Part shown: in pieces, positions 8,047 through 18,122 of the stretch | Numbering within the stretch: position 1 is the stretch's first letter | How the letters are laid out: every line of letters begins with the position of its first letter | Origin: Sphingomonas sp. BK580 | GTDB taxonomy: Bacteria; Pseudomonadota; Alphaproteobacteria; Sphingomonadales; Sphingomonadaceae | Reading direction: 5' to 3' | Length of the DNA stretch: 64,000 nucleotides | NCBI RefSeq assembly: GCF_014194975.1 | Contig: NZ_JACIAY010000014.1 | Coordinates: 62,001-126,000 of the forward strand | Translations under genes and position numbers: made by a program | The notes under the pieces: generated by a model | The model's database searches: none | The model's input: the letters and a program-made list of their open reading frames with translations, nothing else | Told to the model about the DNA's origin: nothing

Positions 8047-9141
8047 CTACTCCTCCGTGCGCAGCAGCACCGCCTCGCCGATCAGCAGGAACAGCAGGAA
8101 GGGCGCCCAGGCCGCGAGAAAGGGCGGATAGGCGCCGAGATTGCCCATCGCCAGCGCGAACTTGTCGGCCATGAAATAGGCGAAGCCGAGCGCCATGCCG
8201 ATCACCGCGCGGACGAACAGCGCGCCCGACCGCGCGATGCCGAACGCCGCCACCGCGCCGAGCAGCGGCATCAGTACCGAGGACAGCGGGCCGGAGAGCT
8301 TGTGCCACAGCACGCCCTCGAGCGACTTGGTCGGCCGTCCCGCCTCCTCCAGGTCGGAGATGGCGGCACGCAGCCCGGCGAAGGACAGAGCGTCGCCGTC
8401 GACGTTGGCGAGCGTGAACTGGTCTGGGGTAACGCCGCGCGCGACGACGGTGGCGCCGAGCGGGGTGAGTGCCCCCGAGGCGACGTCGAAGCGCTTGGCG
8501 GGCCACACCTTCCACCCGTCGCCCTGGCGCAGGCCATTCGGCGCGGTGATCAGCCCGCGCAGCCCGCCGTCGGGGTTGCGCTCGTAGACGGTGATCCCGC
8601 CGAGCCGCGCCGCCTCGCCGCGCCCGCTGATCCGGTCCGCCGAGATCAGGTTGTTGTCGGCGCGTACCCAGACGTTGGCGCGATCGCCGCGGTCGGGCGG
8701 CATCGCGCCGTAGTTGACTTTCTGCCACGCGCTCAGCTCGGCGGTAGCGCGGCTGACGATGCGGTCGTTGAAGGCGAAGGTGACGAGGGCAATGCCGACG
8801 CTCGCGATCACCAGCGGCGCCAGCACCTGATGCGCCGACAGCCCCGACGCCTTGAGTGCCACGACCTCGCTGTTGGCGTTCATCGTGATCAGCGTCAGCA
8901 CCGTGCCGAGCAGCACGGAGAAGGGCAGGAAGGTCGAGATGATCTGCGGCGCCCGCAGCGAGACGTAGCGCCACACCTCGGCGTCGCCGTTGCCTGCCGT
9001 GCCGAGGATACGTCCGCTCTCGCTCAGCAGATCGAGCGTCTGCAGCACCAGCACCAGCCCGAACAGGATGCCGAAGGTACGCGTGAGAAACAGCCGCGCC
9101 ATGTAGATGGCGACGGTGCGCGACGGGAAGAAGGCGCTCAC
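8047..9141 (-). CDS. lptG: LPS export ABC transporter permease LptG
   Basis: A 364-residue inner-membrane permease of the LptB2FG complex, which extracts lipopolysaccharide and feeds it to the LptC-A-D bridge. GTG 9141 is chosen because it overlaps the lptF stop as GTGA, leaving the protein to begin VSAFFPSRTVAIYMARLFL; the open frame further upstream is only the overlapped lptF region. Three N-terminal and three C-terminal helices flank a periplasmic beta-jellyroll of about 170 residues. The C-terminal segment LSGPLSSVLMPLLGAVAAFGIARSG is typical of LptG. It is translationally coupled to lptF. Confidence 0.93.
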   Translation of the reverse strand: MSAFFPSRTVAIYMARLFLTRTFGILFGLVLVLQTLDLLSESGRILGTAGNGDAEVWRYVSLRAPQIISTFLPFSVLLGTVLTLITMNANSEVVALKASGLSAHQVLAPLVIASVGIALVTFAFNDRIVSRATAELSAWQKVNYGAMPPDRGDRANVWVRADNNLISADRISGRGEAARLGGITVYERNPDGGLRGLITAPNGLRQGDGWKVWPAKRFDVASGALTPLGATVVARGVTPDQFTLANVDGDALSFAGLRAAISDLEEAGRPTKSLEGVLWHKLSGPLSSVLMPLLGAVAAFGIARSGALFVRAVIGMALGFAYFMADKFALAMGNLGAYPPFLAAWAPFLLFLLIGEAVLLRTEE

Positions 9142-10340
9142 GCGCGGGCCTCCTTGCGGCGCCGGCCGGGCAGGTAGCGCGCGATCGTCTGCCACGCCTT
9201 GCCGAAGAAGCGCTCGAGCGCGCCGATCGGCTGGCCGCCCGGGACATAGGCGAGCGTGTAGTACATCCACAGGATCAGCGCGCCGAACAGCAGGAACGGC
9301 ACCCACAGCGCGATCAGCGGATCGACCGCGCCGCGCTCGCCCACCGCGGCGGCATATTGGTTGATCTTGTGATAGGTCACCACCATCACGATCGAGAGGA
9401 ACACGCCCAGCGCCGAGCTGGAGCGTTTGGGGGGCACGCCCAGCGACACCGCGAGCAGCGGCAGCAGGAACATCATCGCCACCTCGACCACGCGGAAGTG
9501 GAACTCGGCGCGGCTGCCGTCGCGCTGCGCCTCACTGGCGTTGCGGGCATGGCCGAGCTGGGCGAGCTGGGGCAGCGTATATTCCAGGTTCTTGCCGCCG
9601 CGCGTGCGGAAGCTCTCGAAGCGCGGCAGGTTGATCGGCAGGTCGTGCGAGCTGAAGGTCAGCACGCGCGGCGTCGGGAAATCGGGGCGGTTGTGGATCA
9701 GCGTGCCGTCGGTGAGCCGGAAGGTGATCACGTTCGGATCGTCGGTGGCGAGGAACTGGCCGGTCTCGGCGGTGACGCCGACCCAGTCGTTGCGCGGCGT
9801 CAGCGCGTGGAGGAAGATGCCCGAGAGCCGTCGCCCGCTGTCCTGGCTGCGCTCGATGCGCAGCGTCATGCGGTCACCCAAGTGCGTGAACTCGCCCACC
9901 TTGATCGAGGCGCCGAGCGCGCCGGTGCGCAGCTCGAAGCGCAGCTTCTCGTAATTGTAGCGCGCCAGCGGCTGGACATAGCCGACGATCGCGATGTTGA
10001 GCGCGGCGAGGATGATCGCGTACATGTAGGGCACGCGCAGCAGCCGCGAGTAGCTCATGCCGACGCCGCGCATCACGTCGAGCTCGCTCGAGGTGGCGAT
10101 GCGGCGGAAAGCGAGCAGCACGCCCAGCATCAGGCCGATCGGGATGCCGAGGCCGAGATACTCGGGCAGCAGGTTGGCCAGCATCTTCCACACCACGCTG
10201 ACCGGGCCGCCCTGCGTGATGACGAAGTCGAACAGGCGGCCGATCCGGTCGAGGATCAGCAGCATCGAGGCGATCAGCAGCGTGGCGAACAGCGGCAGCG
10301 CGATCAGCCGGGCCATGTAGCGGTCGATCGAGGTGAACAA
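9138..10340 (-). CDS. lptF: LPS export ABC transporter permease LptF
   Basis: A 400-residue partner of LptG. It begins MFTSIDRYMARLIALPLF, the usual LptF N-terminus, followed by two further helices with LANLLPEYLGLGIPIGLMLGVLLAFRR-type sequence. A periplasmic beta-jellyroll covers about residues 130-290 and three C-terminal helices end the fold. Its TGA overlaps the GTG start of lptG by four bases. The ATPase LptB and the OM parts are not in the window. The C-terminus is extended by a basic cytoplasmic tail (GRRRKEARA). Confidence 0.93.
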   Translation of the reverse strand: MFTSIDRYMARLIALPLFATLLIASMLLILDRIGRLFDFVITQGGPVSVVWKMLANLLPEYLGLGIPIGLMLGVLLAFRRIATSSELDVMRGVGMSYSRLLRVPYMYAIILAALNIAIVGYVQPLARYNYEKLRFELRTGALGASIKVGEFTHLGDRMTLRIERSQDSGRRLSGIFLHALTPRNDWVGVTAETGQFLATDDPNVITFRLTDGTLIHNRPDFPTPRVLTFSSHDLPINLPRFESFRTRGGKNLEYTLPQLAQLGHARNASEAQRDGSRAEFHFRVVEVAMMFLLPLLAVSLGVPPKRSSSALGVFLSIVMVVTYHKINQYAAAVGERGAVDPLIALWVPFLLFGALILWMYYTLAYVPGGQPIGALERFFGKAWQTIARYLPGRRRKEARA

Positions 10341-10473
10341 GGTGCGGCGCTGCCCCGTGGCGTCGGGCGGTGAAGGCCCTGGTGAGGCTGCGGCTATACG
10401 AGGCCGCGGCGCGCGCGTCAGCAGCGAAAAGCGTGTGGGTGAGGGGATGTGGGGCGGGTGGGCGACTTCTTAG

Positions 10474-10634
10474 CTCCTCCCCGTCCCGGAGAGGGGGACC
10501 GCCGGCGGAGCCGGTGGTGGAGGGGGCTCCCCGCGAGTACAACGTCGGTTTAGGCTATCCCTCACAGCGCTGCGCTGCGTGGAGAGCCCCCTCCACCAGC
10601 CTCCGGCTGATCCCCCCTCCTCGTCCTGGGGAGG
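10474..10634. repeat. Composite inverted repeat, 'ctcctccccg...gtggaggg' family
   Basis: This fills most of the 305-base gap between the histidine kinase stop and the lptF start; the rest of the gap shows no gene. Left part: CTCCTCCCCGTCCCGGAG, then GGTGGTGGAGGGGGCTC. Right part, reading back: GAGCCCCCTCCACCAGCCTC and ending in GGGGAGGA. The two halves form one long imperfect inverted repeat. A close relative lies at 58471-58607 with the same order of modules. Confidence 0.85.
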
Positions 10635-10645
10635 ATCTTGCCCCC

Positions 10646-12562
10646 TCACGCCGCCGCGCGCGTCTCCTCAGGCATCGCAGCGGCCTGCGCCACCGCGCGC
10701 TCCAGCGCCGCGAGTGTGAAGGGCTTGCGCAGCACCGGGCGCCCGCCGAGATCGATCGCCTCGTCCGCGCCGCCCGCGAAGCCCGTGACGAACAGCACCG
10801 GCACGCGCGCGTGGGTCGCGGCCAGCTTGGCCACCATCTCGGGGCCCGTCAGCGTCGGCATCAGCACGTCGGACAGGATCAGATCGACGCGATTCATCCC
10901 GGCGAGCAGCGCGGCGGCGCGGGTCGGATCGTCGCACGCGCGCGGGTGATGACCGAGTTCGCGCAGCGCGTCCATGGTCGCGGGCAGCACCCGCGGGTCG
11001 TCCTCCACCACCAGGATGTGCAGGCCGCTCACGTCGGGCGCCGACACGACGGCCGGCGCCGCGACGGGGCGTGACGGCGTGGACGTCGCGGCCGGCGCGC
11101 GCTCGCGCGGGAGCAGCAGCGTCACCGTGGTGCCGAGCCCCACCACCGAGTCGACCGACACGTCGCCGCCCAGCCCGCGCGCGAAGGAGAAGACCTGGCT
11201 CAGCCCCAGGCCCGTGCCCTTGCCGACCGGCTTGGTGGTGAAGAAGGGTTCGAACACGCGCTCGACGATGTCGGGCGTCATCCCGCAGCCGGTATCGCTC
11301 ACCGCCAGCGCGACATAGTCCTCGCCGGCGACGGTCCGGCGCAGCGCGCGGACCGTGAGCGTGCCGCGCCCTTCCATCGCGTCGCGCGCGTTCACCGCGA
11401 GGTTGACCAGCGAGTTCTCGAGCTGGACTCGATCGGCGCGCGTGGACCAGCCCTCGCTCTCGTCGCCGAACTGGACGGTGACACCGTCGCCCAGGGTGCG
11501 CCCGATCAGGTCGGCGAGCCCCGCAAACAATGGTGCGGCGGCGATCGGTTCGGGGTTGATCGCGGTCTCGCGGGCGAAGGCGAGCAGCTGTTGGGTCAGC
11601 GCGGCGGCGCGCTGCGCGCCCTCGTGCGCGCTCGCGAGGTGGCGCGCCGCCGTCCGCGGGTCGATCGTCACGGCGCGCTGCGCCAGCTCGATCCCGCCCA
11701 GCACCACGGCGAGCATATTGTTGAAGTCGTGCGCGATGCCGCCGGTCAGCTGGCCCACCGCCTCCATCTTCTGGATCTGCCGCAGCCGCGCCTCCTGCGC
11801 GCGCAGCTCCTCGGTCGCCTGCGCCACCGCGCTGGCGAGTTCCTCCGCACGGTCGCGCTGCGCGTCGGCCTCGGCGCGCGCCACCGCGTGTTCGGACAGC
11901 GCGGAGACCACCGCCCAGCCGAGCCAGATCACCCCGACGACCAGCAGCAGCCCGAAGGCGGCGAGCACCTTGGCGATGATGCTCGAGCGCCGCACCGATG
12001 CCTGGGCGTGGCTGGTGCGCGCCTCGAGCAGCACGCGCTCCTGCGCCACCAGCGCGTCGAGCCCCGCGTTGATCCGCGCCAGCGAGTCGGCCTTGCTGCT
12101 GTGATAGAAGCGCGCGAGCGCCTGGTTGTTCTTGCGATAGTTGGTGTTGAGCGCGGTGAGCGCGAGCTCGTCGCCGCGCTCGCGGAAGGCGTCGCGAACC
12201 TCGGCGAGATGGCGCGACTGGACGGCATTGTCGTGCGTCAGCTTCTCGAGCCGGTCGATCGTCTCGTCGGCGCGGCGCCAGTCCTCGAAATACAGGCGGC
12301 CGAGCTGCTGGTCGCCCGAGATGACGTAGCGGCCCAGCGACGCCTCGGAGCGCGCGATCGTGCCCTGGAGCGTGCGTACCAGGATCATCACGTCGTAGCT
12401 GTGGCGCTGCGCCGCCAGCGCGTCGTCGCGGCGGTGGTTGGCCTCGCGCAGCGTCAGCAGCAGCGCGGCGAGCACCGCGACACCCAGCAGCCCCATCACC
12501 CACAGGGCGATCGTGCCCCAGGTGGAGGTCGGGCCCCCGCGCTCGGCGTCGTCGTCGGTCAC
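10646..12562 (-). CDS. Hybrid sensor histidine kinase with CHASE3 input and receiver domain
   Basis: A 638-residue membrane kinase. A helix at about 17-38 and another at about 200-222 flank an all-helical CHASE3-like sensor (GTIARSEASLGRYVISGDQQ). A coiled linker follows. The HisKA H-box is QLTGGIAHDFNNMLAV, where the His is the predicted phosphorylation site. HATPase motifs are NLAVNARDAMEGRG, DTGCGM and GTGLGLSQVFSFARGLGG. Residues about 515-630 form a receiver with acceptor Asp in LILSDVLMP. The stimulus is unknown. It lies just downstream of the sphingolipid genes on the same strand (47 bases after spt) and could be co-transcribed with them. Confidence 0.9.
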   Translation of the reverse strand: MTDDDAERGGPTSTWGTIALWVMGLLGVAVLAALLLTLREANHRRDDALAAQRHSYDVMILVRTLQGTIARSEASLGRYVISGDQQLGRLYFEDWRRADETIDRLEKLTHDNAVQSRHLAEVRDAFRERGDELALTALNTNYRKNNQALARFYHSSKADSLARINAGLDALVAQERVLLEARTSHAQASVRRSSIIAKVLAAFGLLLVVGVIWLGWAVVSALSEHAVARAEADAQRDRAEELASAVAQATEELRAQEARLRQIQKMEAVGQLTGGIAHDFNNMLAVVLGGIELAQRAVTIDPRTAARHLASAHEGAQRAAALTQQLLAFARETAINPEPIAAAPLFAGLADLIGRTLGDGVTVQFGDESEGWSTRADRVQLENSLVNLAVNARDAMEGRGTLTVRALRRTVAGEDYVALAVSDTGCGMTPDIVERVFEPFFTTKPVGKGTGLGLSQVFSFARGLGGDVSVDSVVGLGTTVTLLLPRERAPAATSTPSRPVAAPAVVSAPDVSGLHILVVEDDPRVLPATMDALRELGHHPRACDDPTRAAALLAGMNRVDLILSDVLMPTLTGPEMVAKLAATHARVPVLFVTGFAGGADEAIDLGGRPVLRKPFTLAALERAVAQAAAMPEETRAAA

Positions 12563-12609
12563 GCCCGCGGTTTACCGCCGTTTACCTTACCAAAGGGTAA
12601 GCGCTCCGC

Positions 12610-13884
12610 TCAGGCCGCCGCGATCGCGCCCACTTGCTGACCCGCCGCGGCGAACATCCCGATCACGCGATCGATCTGCTCGGCGCTGTGCTCGGCGCAG
12701 ATCGAGCAGCGCAGCAGGAAGGTGCCCGTCGGCGTCGCGGGCGGGCGGGCGACGTTGACGTACAGCCCGGCCTCGAGCAGCCCCTGCCACATCGCCACCG
12801 CCTGTTCCTGGTCCTCCAGGATCACCGCGACGATCGCCGAATCGGGTGCCTCGGTGCCGAGCCGGAAGCCCAGCGCCTTGAGCCCGCCGTGCAGCCGTCG
12901 CGCATTGTCCCACAGCCGCGCGCGCTTCTCGTGCGCGTGCATCAGCTTGCGCACCGAGGCAGCGGCGGTCGCGACCACCGACGGCGGCAGCGAGGCGGTG
13001 AAGATATAGGGGCGGCAGGACAGGCGCAGCGCCTCGAACTTGGGATGGTTCGAGATGCAGAAGCCGCCGACGGTGCCGACCGACTTGGAGAAGGTGCCGA
13101 TCACGAAATCGACGTCGTCGCCGAGCGTCAGGCCCAGCTCCTCGTACACGCCGCGGCCGTGTTCGCCGAAGAAGCCCATCGAGTGCGCCTCGTCGACCAG
13201 CACCATGCAGCCGTGCTTCCGCGCCACCGCGACCATCTCGCGCAGCGGCGCGATGTCGCCCAGCATCGAGTAGACGCCCTCGAGCACCACCAGCTTGCCC
13301 GGCTCCTTGGGCAGGCGGCCGAGGCGCTTGTCGAGGTCCTCGACCGAGTTGTGGCGGAAGCGGACGATCTCGGCATCGCCCATCTTGCAGCCGTCGTAGA
13401 TCGAGGCGTGGCTGTCGGCGTCGAGGATGACATATTCGCCGCGCCCCGCGATCGTCGAGATCACGCCGAGGTTCGCCTGGTAGCCGGTCGAGAAGACCAT
13501 CGCGTGCGCGGCGCCGTAGAACGCGCGCAGCGCGTCCTCGGCGTCGACATGGTCGCGGAAGGTGCCGTTGAGCATGCGGCTGCCGTTGGTGCCGCTGCCG
13601 AACTGCTCCAGCGCGCGCTTGCCCGCCGCGATCACGTCGGGGTCGAAGGTCATCCCCATGTAATTGTAGGTGCCGAGCAGGATCGTCTCCCGCCCGCGGA
13701 TCACCGCGGTGGTGGGCGAGCGCACCTCCTCCATGACGATGCCGAACGGATCGCGCACGCCCGAGGCCATCAGCTTGTCCCGCTCGGCGATCAGCGGGTC
13801 GAACTTGGCGAACAGGTCGCGCGCGGTCGGCGCGGGCGCGACGGTCTCGGGCAGCGCCTCGGGCTGGAGGCCGGTCTCGGTCAT
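12610..13884 (-). CDS. spt: Serine palmitoyltransferase
   Basis: A 424-residue soluble PLP enzyme of the alpha-oxoamine synthase family. It condenses L-serine with a long-chain acyl thioester to 3-ketosphinganine, the first sphingolipid step. ATG 13884 (MTETGLQPEALPE) sits five bases after the acyl carrier protein gene. His159 (DADSHASIYDG), Asp231 and His234 (VDEAHSMGFFGEHG) and PLP Lys267 (GTFSKSVGTVGGF) are intact and agree with the characterised Sphingomonas paucimobilis enzyme apart from a two-residue offset before the Lys. The N-terminal helix and the ANLGVIST region are also typical. The adjacent ACP is the likely acyl donor carrier. Confidence 0.96.
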   Translation of the reverse strand: MTETGLQPEALPETVAPAPTARDLFAKFDPLIAERDKLMASGVRDPFGIVMEEVRSPTTAVIRGRETILLGTYNYMGMTFDPDVIAAGKRALEQFGSGTNGSRMLNGTFRDHVDAEDALRAFYGAAHAMVFSTGYQANLGVISTIAGRGEYVILDADSHASIYDGCKMGDAEIVRFRHNSVEDLDKRLGRLPKEPGKLVVLEGVYSMLGDIAPLREMVAVARKHGCMVLVDEAHSMGFFGEHGRGVYEELGLTLGDDVDFVIGTFSKSVGTVGGFCISNHPKFEALRLSCRPYIFTASLPPSVVATAAASVRKLMHAHEKRARLWDNARRLHGGLKALGFRLGTEAPDSAIVAVILEDQEQAVAMWQGLLEAGLYVNVARPPATPTGTFLLRCSICAEHSAEQIDRVIGMFAAAGQQVGAIAAA

Positions 13885-13889
13885 CGCGG

Positions 13890-14132
13890 TCAGCCCCGCA
13901 GCTTCTCGACCGCGTCGGCGAGCTGCCCCACGGTCTCGATCTCGGCCTGCATGTTCATCGTGATGATGATGTCGAACTCGTCCTCGATCGCGGCGACGAA
14001 GTCCATCACGGTGAGCGAGTCCCACTCCAGGTCGCCCTGGAAGGTGGTCGCCTCGGTGATCTCGATGCCCTTCTTGTTGAAGGGTTCGATCTGCGCGCGG
14101 AGCGTGTCGAGGATCGCGGTACGGTCGGTCAT
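13890..14132 (-). CDS. Acyl carrier protein of the sphingolipid cassette
   Basis: An 80-residue acyl carrier protein. The phosphopantetheine site is Ser39 in EWDSLTVMDFV. The helix III region is IEDEFDIIITMNMQAEIETVGQLADAV. ATG 14132 gives the full three-helix fold without extra sequence. It lies between cerR and spt on the same strand, the order known from Caulobacter, where a dedicated ACP presents the acyl chain to serine palmitoyltransferase. It is not the housekeeping AcpP, which has a different DSLD context and normally sits in the fab cluster. Confidence 0.93.
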   Translation of the reverse strand: MTDRTAILDTLRAQIEPFNKKGIEITEATTFQGDLEWDSLTVMDFVAAIEDEFDIIITMNMQAEIETVGQLADAVEKLRG

Positions 14133-14175
14133 AAGCTCGGCTGTGGCCTTGAAATGCGGCGGATGTCGGGCCGCG

Positions 14176-15077
14176 CTATAGCAGCCCCTGGGCGCGATAC
14201 CATCGCGCCGTGGCGGCCAGCCCCTCCGACGCGCCGATCCGCGCGCGCCACAGCGCGGGCGGAGGCGCCTTGGCGGGATCGGCGGTCCAGTCGGGGTGGA
14301 CCATATAGGCGACGCGGTCGGCGGTGAGCTTGGCGTTCGCGCCGCGGAACAGCGCGTCACCGCGCGCGGCGAGGCGGAGCAGCGCGGCGGGCAGCGGCAG
14401 CGGCAGCGCGCGGCGGCCGACCGCGGCGGCGATCGCGCGCGCGAAGTCGGTGTAGCGCAGCGCGCCGTCGGGGCTGGCGGGCTCGTAGGTGGCGTACGTG
14501 CCCGTCCTCGGCCGCTCGGCGAGGGTGAGCAGCAGCCGCGCGAGGTCGTCGACGTGGATGATCGAGAGCCGGCCCGAGGGGGGCAACGGCACCACGCCGC
14601 GCTGCGCCGCGCGGAACAGGTCGCGCTGCTCCATGTCGCCGGGGCCGTAGACGCCGGGCGGGCGGACGATCGTCCAGTCGAGCCCGCTGGCGGCCACCTC
14701 CGCCTCGGCGCCCGCCTTGGACCAGCCATAGTTGGACAGGTCCGGCTCGCGCGCGGCGAGCGAGGAGACGTGGACGAAGCGGCCGACTCCCCACACCTTG
14801 GCCGCCTCGACCACGGCGCGCGTACCCTCGATGTTGGCGGCAGCGAAACCGGCGCGGTCGGGCGCGTTCACCGCGCCGGCGACATGGACCACCGCGTCGG
14901 CGGCCGAGACCAGCGTCGAGAGCGCCGCCGCGTCGTCGAGCGCGCCGCTCACCCAGGTCACGCCGTGGCGCTCCGGCTGCGTCCGCCGCGCCAGCGCGCG
15001 CACTTCGTGCCCCGCGGCGAGCGCCTGCTCCAGCAGCGCGCCGCCGACGAAGCCGGTCGCCCCGGTCAGCGCCAGGA

Positions 15078-15081
<4 letters not shown>
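14176..15081 (-). CDS. cerR: NAD(P)-dependent reductase, CerR-like (sphingolipid ketone reduction)
   Basis: A 301-residue extended SDR (epimerase/dehydratase family). The Rossmann motif is TGATGFVGG near the N-terminus, and the catalytic Tyr-x3-Lys is NYGWSKAGAE. Downstream are VRPPGVYGPGD and DDLARLLLTLAE, typical of this family. GTG 15081 is the start, overlapping the proB stop by four bases (GTGA). In Caulobacter the equivalent gene next to spt and acp is CerR, which reduces the 3-keto group of the long-chain intermediate. That role is inferred here from position. A more general sugar-nucleotide or hydroxysteroid-type reductase would be the alternative without that context. Confidence 0.8.
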
Positions 15082-16181
<1,100 letters not shown>

Positions 16182-16216
16182 GGCGCGGCGAGCGGTAGCG
16201 CGCGCACGCGCCGCGC

Positions 16217-16780
16217 TCAATCGCGCGCGAAGATCTCGGCGTGGGGAAGGGTGAGGCGCAGGGCGGGCAGGGCGACGTCGACCGGCACATCATGCGCGAC
16301 GTCGCTCCACGCGCGCGGCCCGTTGCGCTGCAGGACGCGCAGGCGCTCGGCGGCGATGTCGACGAACACGATCGTGTCGACGCTGGGCAGGGCTCTGTAC
16401 TCCTCCAGCTTGACGGTGAGGTCGGTGCGCGCGGTGCTGCCGGAGAGCACTTCGAATAAGACGCGCGGATCGGTGAAGGCGCGCTCGTTGTCGTAGGACG
16501 GGTCGCTCTTGCCGTGGAAGACGGCCACGTCGGATTGTCGTACCGAAAGGTCGCCGGTGCGTGTCGCCAGCTGCGAGGAATAGGCGGCGAACCCCGAACC
16601 ACGTAGGCTGGTCGCGAGATAGGTCAGGACGTTGCCGGCCACTTCGACATGGCGCTTGGTCGCGCCAGTGATGATCCTAACCACCCCGCGGTCGAGTTCG
16701 GCCTTCTCCTCGCCGAAGTCGATCGCGAGGAAGCGCTCGGCGGTGAGTGAAGGGTAAAGGGGCGTGATCGGCGCGGTCAT
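16217..16780 (-). CDS. Uma2-family (DUF820) protein, putative PD-(D/E)xK nuclease fold
   Basis: A 187-residue protein of the Uma2 family. ATG 16780 is preferred over the adjacent GTG 16783. Visible features are ELDRGVVRIITGATKRHVEV near the N-terminus, the central SVRQSDVAVFHG, and VLFEVLSGSTARTDLTVKLEEYRALPSV, where Glu and Lys match the PD-(D/E)xK-like core. These proteins are widespread, often in many copies, and have predicted nuclease folds but no settled function. It lies between proB and obg and looks like an insertion in an otherwise conserved obg-proB neighbourhood. Confidence 0.85.
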   Translation of the reverse strand: MTAPITPLYPSLTAERFLAIDFGEEKAELDRGVVRIITGATKRHVEVAGNVLTYLATSLRGSGFAAYSSQLATRTGDLSVRQSDVAVFHGKSDPSYDNERAFTDPRVLFEVLSGSTARTDLTVKLEEYRALPSVDTIVFVDIAAERLRVLQRNGPRAWSDVAHDVPVDVALPALRLTLPHAEIFARD

Positions 16781-16889
16781 CACCTCATGATAGAGGCGTG
16801 GCGCGGCGCGTAGTCATCGCGGGCCGTTGACGGTAGGGAGGGGGATAATGTCCGATAGCGTTCTTAGGTCTGTCGGCCTCGAGTGGATC

Positions 16890-16999
16890 GTGCTCCGGCG
16901 AACGCCGGAGCCCAGGGCCGCCGGCGTGACCCTCGTGGCTCTGGGCTCCTGCGTCCGCAGGAGCACCGCGCTGGTTCGAGCCAGGTGGATCACACGCTA
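16890..16999. repeat. Dispersed double-hairpin repeat (copy 1), downstream of obg
   Basis: Two hairpins in tandem: CTCCGGCG/CGCCGGAG with loop AA, and CTCCTGCG/CGCAGGAG with loop TC. They are joined by an inverted spacer (GAGCCCAGGGCC and GGCTCTGGGCTC). A tail follows with GGTTCGAGCCAGG and CACACGCTA, ending three bases before the obg stop. The 77-base core and the tail recur inside dnaE2 (49913-50019, inverted) and, degenerate, at 18123-18202. Confidence 0.85.
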
Positions 17000-17002
17000 G
17001 TC

Positions 17003-18055
17003 TCACCCCCGCAGCGGCGACCACTCCAGCGCTTCCTCCTCGCCGTCGTCGTCGACCGGCGACTCGCTCGTCGGGATCGCCTCGAGCAATTTGTCGAGCG
17101 CCCAGTCGACGCCGACGCCGCTCGCGCCCGAGAGCGGGATCACCTCGGCGCCGCTCGCTTCCTCCAGCTCCGCCGCCAGCGCCGCGATCAGCTCGTCGTC
17201 GAGCGTGTCGATCTTGTTGAGCGCGACCACCACGGGCTTGTCCTCGAGCCCGCCGCCATAGGCCGCCAGCTCGTCGCGCACGATGCGATAGCTCTCCGCC
17301 ACGTCCTCGTCGTTGGCGTCGATGAGGTGGAGCAGCACCCGGCAGCGCTCGATATGGCCGAGGAAGCGGTCGCCGATGCCCGCGCCCTCGGCCGCGCCCT
17401 CGATCAGGCCGGGGATGTCGGCGACGACGAACTCGCGCTGCTTGTGGCGCACCACGCCGAGCTGCGGGCGAGTCGTGGTGAAGGCATAGGCGCCCACCTT
17501 GGCCTGGGCGTTGGTGACCTGGTTGATGAAGGTCGACTTGCCCGCGTTGGGCAGCCCGACCAGCCCCGCGTCGGCGAGCAGCTTGAGCCGCAGCCAGACC
17601 CAGGCTTCCTCGCTGGGCCAACCGGTGCCGTGCTGGTGCGGCGCGCGGTTGGTCGAGGTCTTGTAGCTGGCGTTGCCGCGCCCGCCGTCGCCGCCGCGCA
17701 GGAACACGATCCGCTCGCCTACCCTGGTGAGATCGGCCAGCATCGTGCGCTCCTCGTCGTCGGCGAGGATCTGCGTGCCGACCGGCACCTTGATGACGAG
17801 GTCCTTGCCGCCGCCGCCGGTGCGGTTGCTGCCCGAGCCGCCGGTGCCGCGCGGGGCGCGGAAATGCTGGGTATAGCGGAAGTCGATCAGCGTGTTCAGC
17901 CCGGCCACCGCCTCGAAGACGATGTCGCCGCCCTTGCCGCCGTCACCGCCGTCGGGGCCGCCATATTCGATGTACTTCTCGCGCCGGAAGCTGACCGCGC
18001 CGGGACCGCCCGCGCCCGAGCGCACGAAGATCTTTGCCTGATCGAGGAAATGCAT
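17003..18055 (-). CDS. obg: GTPase Obg/CgtA
   Basis: A 350-residue ribosome-associated GTPase needed for 50S maturation and growth control. ATG 18055 (MHFLDQAKIFVRSGAGG) is the canonical start; the frame is open further upstream through a repeat. The glycine-rich Obg fold covers about 1-158 (GGPDGGDGGKGG, RTGGGGKDLVIKVPVGTQI). The G domain has G1 GLPNAGKSTF, a switch segment KVGAYAFTT, G3 DIPGLIEGAAEGAG and G4 NKIDTLDD. The C-terminal tail is short and acidic (DDDGEEEALEWSPL). A dispersed repeat abuts each end of the gene. Confidence 0.97.
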   Translation of the reverse strand: MHFLDQAKIFVRSGAGGPGAVSFRREKYIEYGGPDGGDGGKGGDIVFEAVAGLNTLIDFRYTQHFRAPRGTGGSGSNRTGGGGKDLVIKVPVGTQILADDEERTMLADLTRVGERIVFLRGGDGGRGNASYKTSTNRAPHQHGTGWPSEEAWVWLRLKLLADAGLVGLPNAGKSTFINQVTNAQAKVGAYAFTTTRPQLGVVRHKQREFVVADIPGLIEGAAEGAGIGDRFLGHIERCRVLLHLIDANDEDVAESYRIVRDELAAYGGGLEDKPVVVALNKIDTLDDELIAALAAELEEASGAEVIPLSGASGVGVDWALDKLLEAIPTSESPVDDDGEEEALEWSPLRG

Positions 18056-18122
18056 GGCGGCTCCGTACCGCGTCGCGGCGGTGAAAGCGACCGTCGCGTG
18101 GCCGCTTGGGCGACGCGCCGTC

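Noticed and set aside
16965..16999. tRNA-like GGTTCGAGCC segment
   Set aside because: No cloverleaf can be built around it and the same bases recur as the tail of a dispersed repeat.
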